A stretch of DNA of 64,000 nt from Ustilago trichophora (taxonomy: Eukaryota > Basidiomycota > Ustilaginomycetes > Ustilaginales > Ustilaginaceae), in NCBI GenBank assembly GCA_900323505.1, contig OOIN01000016.1, forward strand, positions 310,001 through 374,000, read 5' to 3'. Shown here one piece after another: positions 1-11,363 of this stretch. Positions within the stretch are counted from its first letter, which is position 1. Each line of letters starts with the position of its first letter. Position numbers and translations under genes: made by a program. Below the pieces are notes generated by a model. It did no database searches. It was not told where the DNA came from and saw only the letters and a program-made list of their open reading frames with translations.

Positions 1-1983
1 GTGGGGATGAAGACGTGGAGATCGATGCGACAGGCTGCTGCGCTGCAGCATGGGGTACATGGACTTCATCTGGCGTGTGACAAGGTAAGAAGAGAAAGCC
101 GAACCCATTCAAGCAAGACAAAGTAATCCGACGGCACATCGTTGAGGGTCAGGAGGACGTTGCTGGAGATTTCCGAAGCTTGGCGGTGGGGCGTGTGTGT
201 CTTGGAAGCCTCTGCGAGCAGTTCATTCTGGTGTCCGAGGGTGTTGCGGCCATGTCCTGCGCACAATGAAAGCTGCACAACCACAGAAAGCCTATCCATG
301 ATCATCGGTGAACTCAAAAGAAGCAAGTTCTGATCCGGCGTCACAGACGAAGGAGCGTGACTTAGCTTGTCTGCAGCGCAGATGTCGCAAACGACGTCGA
401 AGCTGTTCCCCGCAATAGCAACCACGCCAGGCGCGCAGCTGATTCGTCCTGTTGTACGAGGCAACCCGTCGCAGGCATACAGGAGAAAAATGCTGCGTCG
501 GGAATCTCTTCAAAGGACTCATTGGGGTTCGGCTAGGTACGGCACCAAGCGAGGCCCAGCTGAGAGCGTCACTGCAGAGGAAGAGTGTCAGTCTACCTTT
601 GGCCTTCGCCGGTGTTGAGTTGGCTGCGAAGCGATGCTCGGCTAGCGCGAAATCTTGGTGCGAAGCGCAAACGCGCACGGCAAACAGCACAACAGAAACG
701 CATGGAATGACGCTGCCTTGCCTGTGCCGGGCAGAGATCAGCGTGGGGCCGTTCTACTGTCTTTATGCCTCCTCTAGCCGGTGCGCAAAGAACTCGGCGG
801 TGCGGAGATCTCTGGCTGCAGTGAGCCCTTGCTGTCTCGACGACGCCAACCACCTCGACGATTCTGTAGTACAACCTCGATGCTGATCGAGCTTGAAGCT
901 GAGAGATCGTGCATGCTTCGGCGCTTGGTCAACCGGCTCAGACGGATGCGCAGCTCAACGAAGGTAACAATGTGATCAATGAGGCGAGCTCGGTTGCCCT
1001 GAATTGGCTTAACCCCTCACCCTTTGAGACCCTCGATAGGTCTTAGCGCGGTTTGGCTTCGCTCCATGTGGGCGTAATCTTGTGCCTGTCTGTCTCGATG
1101 GCAGCACTCTACAAAGCACTTGTTTGCCTTTCGTCCCTGGCTAAACCGCATCCGGTAGAGTTCCATGTTCCACGATGAAGTTGTACAGTAGAGTATTCAC
1201 ATTTGAGCTGTGGGGTCAACTTGCATCTTGTAGAGCGGAGTTTCAACGATGAACAATTTGCAAGTCGGCAATGGCGGGCCATCACAGCGGACTTGGAATC
1301 ACCTTAGTGTGGTTCTGCTGTTGTTTGTATTACAGTATAAAGTGGACGTAGGCGGTCTTGCGAGGCTTCCATCGGGCCATTTCGCAATTCCAAATGAGGC
1401 AAACAAGGTGCTTCGCCCAAGAAACATTCTCAAATTCTCCTATTCCGCTCTGCTGTAAAAGCTATTGTTCCCCACCGTTCAAAAAGCTATTCTACACCAT
1501 TCAATCTTGGCAATATGCGTCATGACCATCGTATCAGAGCACAGCCCTGTCTAGCTCTAGTAGTGCTGTGCCAAGTAATGATCGAACGATTAGGTTTGAG
1601 TTCGGGCGATGCGGAGCAAACAGACAGGGCCAGGCTGACGTAGCAGCTGACCGGTAATCTCCCTCAACCTTTACGCTTGTGACCGGCAAGCAAGCCCTAG
1701 GAGGGGTTAGAGTTGCACAGTATGTTGCTCACTACAGTCAAAACCTCTTGCTCGATTTCAGTTTTTGCTCGAAGCATTTATTCGAGCACCCCCATGATGA
1801 CCTCTTCTGAAGAGTGTGTTTTCCCCCTGCAAATCAGGAGCTATCGCTGTCTTCATTGATGTTTCAAAGCATTTGGCTATGTTTGCATAATTGTGTTTTC
1901 TTGTGGGTCCTAGAATAAGAACCCGTCACTGTGAGCTCAATCAGCATCACAAATTTCTGAGAGAGAGATTTCCGTTGGATGGC
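1..1983. other. No recognisable gene
   Basis: Only short overlapping frames of up to 144 codons occur on both strands here, and none resembles a known family. Composition turns more AT-rich after about 1,150. The motif TACAGTA occurs at 1184-1190 and 1331-1337. The left part could be the end of a gene lying outside the window, but I see no domain to support that. Confidence 0.5.
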
Positions 1984-3075
1984 TTAGGCACGGCGGAAGA
2001 TATGAAGGTCGGTTCGGTAAGGGTATTCCCAAACGCCATGTTCCTTATCGATCCACTTCCTGCCAAGCTTTTCGTCTGAAGTGTTGTTGAGGTAGTCGGA
2101 GATGTCCTTTACCAGCTTATCCTGCTTCTCCTGGGGCAAGACCGAGATGTACGACTTGGAGAGAACCCTCTCGATGACAGCCTGGAGCGTGGTGGGGATG
2201 GTGCGGTGGTAGTGTCTTGGCTCGTCGGCTTTAAAGTGGCTAGTAAAGGTGGGAGCCTTGTACATGGCGTGCCAGTACATGTGCCTGTACTGAGGCGTGT
2301 TGTCTTCATACTGCTCGTAGAGGTCTCGGATCTGTGCAACCCATGGGGCGGCTTCCCTGTCTTCAAGGTTCCAGATGAGCGCGAGAATTCCGTTGGGTCG
2401 GAGAGCTTTCGCCACTTGCTGAAGGGCTGCGTCCCAGTCTGCACACCAGTGCCATGCTTGAGCAACGACAACCGCATCATTGTTTGTACCGGCATCGAAG
2501 GATTCGAATGCACCGTCTTCGACGGAGATGCTGGTCGAGGGGGAGAGAAGGCCCTTTTCTTGCATCTGCTGCTTGAGCGAGCTGGGGCCGGAAGCGATGG
2601 CAGATTCAAAGTGTGAGCGCATACCGGCAGACGGCTCGATGGCAGTCAGGGAGGCAACACCAGGAGGAGGAGTGCCGTCAGCCGATGCAGATGTGGCGGT
2701 AGCTAGAAGCATGCGGGTAGCGATTCCCGTACCCGCACCTAGCTCGACAATGCGCAGGGGCGACGGAGACTCGGCGTTGGTTGCCTCGGCAATGATCGAC
2801 GAGATAGCGGCAGGAGGGTATGAAGGTCGTGCACGATCGTAGAGTCCCGAACCACCAGATGAATCGAAACCGTTGCGGGCAATCTTGTGCATGGCTGAGC
2901 CACTGCTAGCATTCTGAGGATGGGCGACGCTGCTCATTGTTGCGCGATCGATCTTGTTGGCGGCGTTGGAGAAGTTGCTTGCCGGTGCTCGTAAAGTAGA
3001 ACTTGTGCTTCCGACTCGAGCGAAAGACAAAGGAGAAAGATTCTTGAAAGTGTATCGTGTAAATGTTGTCGACAT
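1984..3075 (-). CDS. SAM-dependent class I methyltransferase
   Basis: Single-exon frame of 363 codons starting at an ATG at 3075. A Rossmann-type SAM-binding motif I (VELGAGTGIATRML) lies near residue 110. It is preceded by YDRARPSYP, typical of fungal and bacterial methyltransferases of the Methyltransf_11/25 group (relatives of yeast Tmt1 and Crg1). The later VAQAWHWCADWDAAL block with LRPNGILALIWNLED fits motifs II and III, and the protein ends in a Trp/Tyr-rich segment usual for the group. The first 46 residues are rich in Ser, Thr and Arg and nearly free of acids, so they may be a mitochondrial targeting extension. A second start, Met47 (MSSVAHPQ), would give a cytosolic form. The substrate cannot be read from sequence. 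It is transcribed away from the intergenic region that separates it from the beta-galactosidase gene. Confidence 0.88.
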   Translation of the reverse strand: MSTTFTRYTFKNLSPLSFARVGSTSSTLRAPASNFSNAANKIDRATMSSVAHPQNASSGSAMHKIARNGFDSSGGSGLYDRARPSYPPAAISSIIAEATNAESPSPLRIVELGAGTGIATRMLLATATSASADGTPPPGVASLTAIEPSAGMRSHFESAIASGPSSLKQQMQEKGLLSPSTSISVEDGAFESFDAGTNNDAVVVAQAWHWCADWDAALQQVAKALRPNGILALIWNLEDREAAPWVAQIRDLYEQYEDNTPQYRHMYWHAMYKAPTFTSHFKADEPRHYHRTIPTTLQAVIERVLSKSYISVLPQEKQDKLVKDISDYLNNTSDEKLGRKWIDKEHGVWEYPYRTDLHIFRRA

Positions 3076-4163
3076 ATGATGTTGCTTTGACGTTGAATCG
3101 TGTGCAACTTGTTGCAGTGTGTATATATAGCAATCTGACGGGCTTTTGGTGCGATGCTATCGACACTGTGCGGAGAAAGCGGTCGGTGACTAGGAGAAGA
3201 GGAGCTGAGCGCAAAGAACGGCTTGATCGTAACGAAAAGCACTTTGTCGAGAAGAAACTTACGTCCTTCTATCGCCTGAGATGGTGCAGGTACCGAAGCA
3301 AGTGTTAGCCAACAGGGTCTGCCGGCGGAGTTGCAGCAAAGCACTTATTGGCCGATCTCCTTGTGTTGGCCCCAACACAAACAGGTCAATTCCGCCAACC
3401 TGCCAATCTAGCCATATGCTCTCCCCACACTGAAGCTTCTCTACGTTGGACAGCACAGCGTGGGGGAATCCAAAATCCGTCCAACGCCTTGCACGGCCCT
3501 CGCGGATTTCAATTCTTTCGCGCGAATCCTTTCAAGATGTTAGATCTTTATCTGTGCTCGCCGTCTTGAAAAAGCTTGCTTTCAGGGTGCAATCGAGCGC
3601 AATGACGTATGTGCCAATCATAGCAACATGTCATAGCTTGTACTGACGCCATTGCTGCATCATCGCCTCAACACCGCCTTGCAACCGCTTTACATGGAAG
3701 AGCAACAAAGCCAAGCCGTCACGTGCGACTTCGATTCAGATCCCGCCGTGGGCTGAAATCTCAAGGCGTGTTGACAGCCACTGCGCCTCTCACACGCATG
3801 AGGTGCGGGTCGTCCTCTTTGACGTAGCAGACTCGTGCGCTTGTTGCTATTTTCACGCGGTCCGCTCTATGTTGTACAAGTTCTGGACTGTGAATGTTCC
3901 AAGCAAGAGCCATTCACTGAGTGTGGGCCAGCTTAGCCATTCTTGGACATCGTGTAGAGGTGCTTCTTTCCTTTCAACCACTCCAACACTACGTTTGCCA
4001 CCATCACAAAGACGTCCCCACTTGTTTCAACCACCAAGCAATCTTTCGCTCGAGCAACATCGTAACAGGATCTTCTATCAGACCGAGCAACCACTCACGC
4101 CGTACTCAAGCTCCAACCATCCACACATACACCAGAAGGAATTTCGTCAACCTCTTACCCAAG
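3076..4163. other. Upstream region of the methyltransferase, no clear gene
   Basis: About 1.1 kb of non-coding character holding the promoter of the methyltransferase (leftward) and perhaps of a small rightward ORF at 4164. The stretch at about 3,960-4,160 is C- and A-rich with CAAC/CACC runs, as in many smut 5' leaders. Frames overlapping it on both strands look like chance. Confidence 0.4.
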
Positions 4164-4298
4164 ATGCCGCACGTTCACGTCAACCACCGCATGCACCAGT
4201 ACACGCTCATCCCCCGCGTCCTGTACCTTCGCCGTTGGGGCATGAAGAGGTGGAGCTTCGCTCTCGGAAGGAGTGGAAGGATCAGTGTTGACGCTTAA
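4164..4298 (+). CDS. Possible 44-residue basic small protein
   Basis: A short ORF begins ATGCCGCACGTTCAC after a good fungal context (CCCAAGATG) and a pyrimidine/CAAC-rich leader. It encodes a basic, His- and Arg-rich peptide containing YTLIPRVLYLRRWGMKRW and ends at TAA. The C-ending codons (GTC, CTC, CGC, ATC) look like the choice used in real genes here. No family is recognised and there is no neighbour that explains it. It may be a small protein, the first exon of something longer, or chance. Confidence 0.3.
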   Translation: MPHVHVNHRMHQYTLIPRVLYLRRWGMKRWSFALGRSGRISVDA

Positions 4299-4771
4299 TG
4301 CTGCCCTCCGAGATGCATGATTCGTTAGCAACGGGATCGCAAGTGATCGGCAGATTCACCTTGGCAATTCCACAAGACCCTACTCTGGCATCGAGTAGGG
4401 CTGAACAAACCAATTGTCACGCGATGACCATTCGCCGTTCTTTCACCAACATCCTCTTGTCTTGATGCTTCGCTCGACCGCTTTCAATTGATACCCCAGA
4501 CTTTCTTGACGCTTCTTGACCGATCGCGTCGGCTCATTGCCCTGAGAAATCTACTCGGCTACTTTGCCCCACCTCCCTGAGTGTTGAGCAAGAGGAATAA
4601 AGAATAGAGAACAGTCTCGGCACAGTCCGACAAAAATGACTTCATGTATAATATCAGCTCAAATCGTTCAGACAAGAAAGGTAATGTTGTATCGTCACAA
4701 AGTCTTCTTCTTTTGAAAATGCACTAACATGCTTGTGTAAGCTACAATGTTCGTGACAGCGATGGAGACAT

Positions 4772-7230
4772 TCACTCGAGGCTCCAAACAGCGACGCCAG
4801 TGGGGCCAATCTTGCCGTTCTCGCCACCGAGGAGCAACTTGGCGCCCTGGGGAGCGGCGGGAAGATCAATCTCATCAGGGCCGTAGTTGAAAGCCCATAA
4901 TGCGTTGCCGTTCCTCCTGAATCGCAGGTCTGTGCCGAGATCCGTCTTGCTGCCCTCTGGTGTCTCGCCAAAGATGGTCTGTACGTTGGCCTTGCCAGCC
5001 ATGTCGCCGAGGTACGAGACGAGGAAGTCGACAGGTGTGTAAGCCGAGACGTAGTGGGTCTCCTTGTCGCCGTCCTTGTTACCGCAGGTGGCGGGGGCGC
5101 CGTCGCGGTAGCCGTAGTAGGTGGCGGACTGGTCGATGGAGACGGAAGCGTTCTTGCCGTCGCGGTCGCACTCGATCCACTCGACCCAGCCGGAGACGTT
5201 GTACTGCTTGCCCCCGTACGAGATCATGTCGCCGAAGCCCTCCTTGATAGTCTCAACACGGACGACCTTCATCGGGAGTACGTCTCGAACCGGCCCGTTG
5301 CTAGGTGGGAGGCCGTCAGGAATCGAAAGTGCAGCGACCTTGGATGCGGAGCGAGGACCAAAGACAGTAAGACCCTTGTAGTTTGACCATGTCTCGACGA
5401 ACTCCTTGCTGATAACGGGCATGCTGGGAACAACAACCATCTTGTACCCATCCAGAGGCGTAGTAGGGCCGACAACATCGATGTTGAGACCGAGCCTGCG
5501 CAGAGCGGTGTACCAGTTGAAGACGAGAGGGAAGTATTGCATCGAAGCATCCTGGAAGCCTTCCTTGTCAGTGTCCCATGTGCCAGACTGTGGCTCAGCC
5601 TCCATCAACCACTGTGCGGCGTAGTCGAAGACGAGCGCGACCTGAGCCTGACCCTCGGTCTTGTTGAGCATGGGGGCGTTGTCGGAAACATCCCTCTTGT
5701 TCTGGTCGTTAGATTTGAAGAGGCTCATCATTTTGGGCAGATCCTCGTGCACAACTTGCTGCTGCTCAAGGTAAGCGTGATCAGGAACGTTGTCGCGACG
5801 AAGCATAGCAGCATGCATCTGCTCCTGAGCAAAAGGCACCTCACGCCAGCGGAAGATGTTGGACATGCTTCCGCCGTGCGCGAATGTCTCGTGCTGCCAA
5901 AGTCGAACCATTCCGAGCTTTGGAGATGGGTTGTAAGGAGCCCAATTTACCGGTCCTACAAAATAAACAGGGAAGAGGGGTTGAACAGGCATCAGAGTCA
6001 GTAATGTCAATACAATGCAGGATGGTCAGCGGTCGAAATGAGAGACTTACCTGGCTGCTGCTCCATAATACCGAAGGGACCGGCGGTCTTGTTGTAAGCA
6101 GCACCGGCGACACCACGGTACAGATCGTGGTGAAGAGCCTGGAAATCGGGTGTACCAGTGCGACCGTACTTGACCTTGTCAGCATCCGAGATCCAAGAGA
6201 ACTGCTCGGTATTTCCCAATGGGTACGAGTCCCACGTTGCGAGGTCCAGACCAGTCTCACGGGCAAGCTTGAAGTGGTCAAAGTCGAGGAAAGCACCCAT
6301 GAAGTTGGTGGTGATGGCCTTGTCAGAGTACTTGCGGATGGTGTCGACCTGGTCCTTTGCGTACTCGATGGTCATGTCGGAAGAGAAGTGGTAGAAGTCG
6401 AGTCGACCAGCAGGACTGCTTTCGGTGACTTCGAGCATGGGAAGGTTGATCTGGTCGAAGGACTGGTAAGTGGACGACCAGAAGACACGACCCTCCATCT
6501 GGTTGTAAAGGGTGATGTTGTTGTTGTACTTGTCAGCGAGCCATCCTTGCCATCGCTTGCGAGCGTTCTGGTCGTATGTGCGGACGGTCGAGTGACAGCC
6601 GAGCTCATTGTCGATTTGCCAGGCAGCGACCGCCTCATGGCTGCCGTAGCGCTTGGCCATGGCCTCAACGAAGCGCTTGGAGAGCATGCGGTAGTCAGGC
6701 GATGAAGTGGAATAGTGTCGTCGAGAGCCGAACCTCCTTTGGCGGCCCTGAGCATCAGCACCCAGGATATCGTAGTTGTTCACCGCCCAGATGGGTGGTG
6801 TGGCGGTAGGAGTACCGAGAATGACTTTGACGCCCTGCTTGTGAAGAGCCTCGATGGAGCGATCGAGCAGCGACCAGTCGTAGTTGCCATCGGTGGGCTC
6901 GAGGATGGCCCAGTCGAACTCGCTGATTCGTGCGTACGAGAGAGTGGCGTTGGCCATCTTGGCGGCATCATCGTCCCAAAGGAAGTCGGGCCACTGCGCT
7001 GGGTAATAGTCAACGGCGAAGTGAAGACCCTTTGGCCATCGCGAGGCGTCTGGCTTTCGGGTTGGAGAGAAAGGGTATTCTTTGGTGTTATCCACGTCAG
7101 GCTGGATGTAGTCTCGAGCGAAGAGGGATGAAGACTCGAGGTTGAAGTCGCGCGAGCTAGGGAAGGCGTACGACAAACTTGGCAACAATGCCACAAAGGA
7201 GGCGAGCTTTGCCCAATTACCGGCCAACAT
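4772..7230 (-). CDS. Secreted GH42 beta-galactosidase
   Basis: Two exons, 7230-6051 and 5955-4772, joined across a 95-nt GT-AG intron (GTAAGTCTC to TTTTGTAG). This gives 787 residues. The first 22 residues form a signal peptide (ASFVALLPSLSYAF). The family-42 TIM barrel starts at about residue 65 with FAVDYYPAQWP. The acid/base Glu209 lies in WQIDNELGCHS and the nucleophile Glu390 in GIMEQQPG, followed after splicing by PVNWAPYNPSP. The intron splits the Gly394 codon inside that nucleophile loop, and the join restores the family motif exactly, so the model is secure. Exon 2 holds the trimerisation-like and C-terminal beta domains and ends VAVWSLE. Expected role: hydrolysis of terminal beta-galactosides, probably from plant cell-wall galactans, outside the cell. 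GH42 is mainly a bacterial family, so ancient transfer is possible. Confidence 0.95.
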
Positions 7231-9239
7231 TCTTACGTGTATGCAGAGGTGAGAGAGGCCAAAGGGAAGAGTAAGTAGGTGGTTTCGTGAGGATAACGAA
7301 GGTGAATGGGTGTTGAACGAGATGGTTTTATACTCGTCCTCAACTGAGCCCTCGACTCTGTCGCGGAGTCACAGGTTCCAGCGTCATGCCTCAGCGTGGA
7401 CATCCTGTGTCGGCTAAGACTACGCTAAGTAGCGATCATTAGGAACAGGCGAATCAGGAGGTGTGGTGACCCCGCATTTGAAGTGAATCAAAAGGTGTTG
7501 GGCGATCTCGGTGTTTGTCGAACCAGAAGAAAATTGACCGTCCGAGGCTGTCCGAAGCGAGACTGAGAGCTGGTGGGGGAAGGCCAGCCTCTGCGGAGAG
7601 CGACAACGTTGTACTGCGAGAGCTATTGCGGGGTACAGCATGCTATAATGGAGAGGAGATCTCCGAACTCCGACAGCCGCGGTGAATTTTGGTTGGTGTG
7701 ACAGTGCAAAGTGATGGAGAGATGCATTCGTGACATTCCAGCCTTCTTCCTCAAAGGGATCATGTACTGTATACTCGGCTAAAAATCTCTTCCCAACAGC
7801 GCTTTTGCTACCATACTCGAGTCTGCAACACACTTTCTTCTCTTTTGCTAAGCGAATGCCGTTCAACGGAAACGGTCGGACGGCCTTGATCGGTCTTCGG
7901 CACTTGTTCGCGAATCGGTCACTGGGCCTCATACTCACACTTTTCATGCCACACCCTGGTCCTTGTCAAGGTTGACCGGTACAACTTGATCCCACAGACC
8001 GGTGCTTTGAGCGGCTGATTATGAATGTATAACCATGGCTAGCCGCAAAAAAAAAAGAGTGCTGACCCTGCCATGTGGGTTTCTAGCGGGTGAGTTAGGA
8101 GGACAGGGTTCAGCACGGTTCAAGCTGCTCAGCTTGTCACTCTGCTCGAGCAATACCTTGAGAAGCGGTCGTGTTAAGACACGAGGTCGTCAACGCACGT
8201 TCTCTGTTCTTGGCGGCTGTCGATCGCGCTCGCCCGCGCGAAAGTTGTGCTGGTTCGCACCAGGAGATGGGGAGGTTTAGTACTCCCAAGTATACTTTGC
8301 AACACACGCAACGCGCCGTACAGCGGACTTTGCAGCACTTGAAAAGCCTAGAAGCAAGACCGAGCATGTACCTAGGCAGGCGTGCAGTATGGATCGAGAA
8401 GGATCATCACGCTAGCCAAGGCTCTTCGAGACTGTCTCGAGGTTGCTCGAGAGCTAAGATGGACATTCCGTCGTACGTAAAAGTTCAAGAATGATTGCGA
8501 TGCTGTCTTCCCACAGCTCAAATTTTAGCATCTCATGATGGAGGGCATGTAAGACACTGTGGCAGCGAACTTTGTTCGTGGCTTGAGCCTGTCACGAGAG
8601 TTGCTGTCTTCTGAGCTGATCATTCTTGCTAGGCTGCACCTTTTTGTCTACGCAGCATTTCAAGCCTTTCATCGATGGCGGACCCTCCTTGCCTTCCGAG
8701 AGACTACTGCTTTAAGGCAAAGACTGCTCCACTGTGCCTTTTTACGATGACAGAGTGACGGTAGCATGCGATACTGGGTCTGGTGTCTTGTAGAGGAAGG
8801 TATTCCTGTGCCTCTTTTTCTGTTCCGCCTTTTTGGAAATGAATTTTTTTTGCAAGTCTTCGAAATGCGGGCGTGCCTATCTGTCGAGTGACGACAGCTT
8901 AGACGCACGAGCCTCGTACAAAGACCCTGAACCCTCTCACATGTCCCTGCAGCCTCGATAAACCTTGCTGACTCCTCTTTGCTCATGACATTCTTGGCAC
9001 CTTGAACTTATCTCTCTTTTCCGGACAAGACATACCATCTTGCCGACGACAAGCAATACTGTCTCTGGTTACTCACGACCACTTTCAAGGGTCACCACCT
9101 AATTGCGACCTGACACCCAGAGCATCGACCAAGGCAACAAGGCTAGAAGCAGAGTAGCGAATGACCCCATTGCACAATAGAGACCATTTCACTAGACTGT
9201 CGCCACCCGTCTAGCATCTAGCTGTAGAGTTCATCAAAG
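7231..9239. other. Two-kilobase divergent intergenic region
   Basis: Lies between the start of the beta-galactosidase (leftward) and the antiporter (rightward), so it holds both promoters. Frames on either strand reach 175 codons but show no domain. A run of ten or more A sits near 8,050 and T-rich tracts near 8,845. TACTGTA occurs at 7765-7771. I see no tRNA or repeat. Confidence 0.45.
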
Positions 9240-11243
9240 ATGGCGCTCAGCTTCGAGGTGACCACCCTCAATCTGCTCTGCACCGCCTTTGGTCTGTTCT
9301 TCATCCCCTACGGTACATTTTCGTATCTCATCAAGGAGCGGCTCTTCCTCGGTGAAGCGCCGCTAGCCGTCATTGTCGGCGTGTTTCTAGGTCCGTATGG
9401 CCTCGGTGGCATATTCAATTGGGCCTCAAAGGAGGTTGACATGGACCAAGTCTCTTTGGGGCTGTGTCGCGTTGTCATTGGCGTCCAGCTCACTTTGGTT
9501 GGCGTACAGCTGCCGTACAAGTATCCCTGGATCGAGATTCGTAGTCTCGTCATACTGCTAATCCCTATCATGACCGTAATGTGGCTTGCAACTACTCTTT
9601 GTATTTGGTTGGTGATCCCATCGCTGCCGCTACTCGCTGGTCTGGTCCTTGCGACTTCTGCCACGCCTACCGATCCCGTACTGTCCAACGCTATCGTCAA
9701 GGGCGCCTTCGCCGATCAGTACGTCTCACCTCGTCTTCGAAACCTCATCTCAGCAGAGAGCGGTGCCAACGATGGATTCGGGTACCCTTTCCTCTTTCTT
9801 GCAGTCCACCTTCTCAAGCTCGAAACTACTTCCGAAGCCCTCACGGCATGGCTTTTCGAAACTTGCCTTTACACCGTCGGAGGTGCGATCCTCTACGGTA
9901 TTGTCGTTGGCTACGTCTGCCGTCGTCTGATCGAGTTCTCCACCGATCGCAACTTGATCGACAAGGAAAGCTTCCTTCTCTACGGCGCAGCAATGGGAGT
10001 CTTCATCATTGGCTCGGGCGGTGTCATGAACTTCGACGATCTTCTTGCCGCTTTCGTTGCTGGCAATGCGCTCTCTTGGACCGACTTCTACCGCGAGCAG
10101 TGCGAAGAGTCTGAAGTCGACAACTGCCTGGATCTGCTCCTCAACCTCGTGTTTTTCAGCTTCCTCGGTGCTACTATTCCGTGGGACTCGTTCAATGATC
10201 CGGACAACGGTATCACGCCCGGTGGATTGGTCCTCATGTGCATCCTGGTGCTTCTCTTCCGACGACTACCTGCAATGCTCGCCTTCTACCGCTACGTACC
10301 CACGCTTCATGATATTTCGGAAGCTTGCTTCATCGGCTATTTTGCTCCCATTGGTGCCGGTGCACTCTTCTATCTCGGTGTCATCCTGGACGAGTTCAAG
10401 CCGGACGACCCATCGCCCGTGGCTAAGCGCATTCGAGTGCTGGCCAAACCCGTCACCTATGCTCTTATTTTGTCTTCGATCATCGGCCACTCACTCGCCA
10501 TTCCACTTGTCAAGATCGCCTTCCAGTACTTTGACGTCAAATCGATCAAGCTTGACGGTGAATCTGACGTCGATGAGGATGACATGAAGGAACAGCAAGA
10601 CTCACATGACGAAGACGAAGAAGACCACTCTGCAGCGAACGATAGGCAACGAGACAATGTACGCCCACGAGACTACGACCGACCCATCCGCAGCCGCCGG
10701 GAAGAATCCGAGGTAGAAGAAGACTACGAACAGGGCGCACACTGGGATCCACGCTACTCTCACAGTGCCACCGACTCGCGCCGTAGTTCTCGTGCCGACG
10801 AGAGCGAGCACTCGGAGTCCTACCGCCATTCGAGCGTGCACCGTCCCGAGAATAGACGGCGTGTCAGCCACCGAGACGAGCCCGAGTCCAGTGGTGCCTA
10901 CCACGTTGATGGATCCTGGGACGACCGCGCGTCGTGGCGTGTATCTAGTGGTCATAAGCTGGGCCCGCATCATCAGCTGAGAAGAAACGAACAGACGGGT
11001 CAGCTGGAGCTAGACCCACGCATGTACACGGTTGAGCACGGTGCGCCTTTCCACATACGAAGAAAGGGCGGCAGCGCAAGAAGCAGGAGCCAGGGAAGGC
11101 GTAGGAGAAGTACCATCGCCAGTGGCATCAGTGACTGGGAAGAGGGACGGGAGGAGGAAGATCAGCAGAGCTTGTTGGAGCAAGGTCGTCGGGACTCTAC
11201 TGCTCCTGGTGGGTCGTACGGCAGCATAAACCCTCACTCGTGA
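9240..11243 (+). CDS. NHA1: Plasma-membrane Na+(K+)/H+ antiporter, Nha1 type
   Basis: Intronless 667-residue protein of the fungal CPA1/Nha1-Sod2 class. About 12 hydrophobic segments fill residues 5-435. Transport-site motifs are visible: ATPTDPVLSNAIVKG with Thr144-Asp145-Pro146 and AESGANDGFGYPFLF with Asn177-Asp178, the ion-binding pair of the family. After residue 440 comes a hydrophilic Asp/Glu/Arg/Ser-rich cytosolic tail of about 225 residues, shorter than the very long tail of yeast Nha1. The tail holds many Arg-Arg-x-Ser sites that could be phosphorylated. Role: export of Na+, Li+ and K+ against protons, for salt and pH homeostasis. The ATG at 9240 is the first in-frame one and places the first membrane helix immediately after it. 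Confidence 0.95.
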   Translation: MALSFEVTTLNLLCTAFGLFFIPYGTFSYLIKERLFLGEAPLAVIVGVFLGPYGLGGIFNWASKEVDMDQVSLGLCRVVIGVQLTLVGVQLPYKYPWIEIRSLVILLIPIMTVMWLATTLCIWLVIPSLPLLAGLVLATSATPTDPVLSNAIVKGAFADQYVSPRLRNLISAESGANDGFGYPFLFLAVHLLKLETTSEALTAWLFETCLYTVGGAILYGIVVGYVCRRLIEFSTDRNLIDKESFLLYGAAMGVFIIGSGGVMNFDDLLAAFVAGNALSWTDFYREQCEESEVDNCLDLLLNLVFFSFLGATIPWDSFNDPDNGITPGGLVLMCILVLLFRRLPAMLAFYRYVPTLHDISEACFIGYFAPIGAGALFYLGVILDEFKPDDPSPVAKRIRVLAKPVTYALILSSIIGHSLAIPLVKIAFQYFDVKSIKLDGESDVDEDDMKEQQDSHDEDEEDHSAANDRQRDNVRPRDYDRPIRSRREESEVEEDYEQGAHWDPRYSHSATDSRRSSRADESEHSESYRHSSVHRPENRRRVSHRDEPESSGAYHVDGSWDDRASWRVSSGHKLGPHHQLRRNEQTGQLELDPRMYTVEHGAPFHIRRKGGSARSRSQGRRRRSTIASGISDWEEGREEEDQQSLLEQGRRDSTAPGGSYGSINPHS

Positions 11244-11363
11244 TAAGGACATCAACAAGCATATTCGGATGATCCTTTGTACAAGACAGCCAAATGAATC
11301 ATCGGACTAGCGTGACATGAAGTGAGATGCTGCTGTTGTGCTTGATTTGTGTTCTTACTCGAG

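Noticed and set aside
452..886. 144-codon plus-strand frame near the left edge
   Set aside because: Overlapped by equally long minus-strand frames, with no recognisable motif; looks like chance.
5884..6705. 273-codon plus-strand frame inside the beta-galactosidase
   Set aside because: Shadow of the GH42 gene; no family likeness and it crosses the intron.
7420..7947. 175-codon minus-strand frame upstream of the beta-galactosidase
   Set aside because: Mixed composition with no domain, signal or homologous motif, and it lies in a divergent promoter region.
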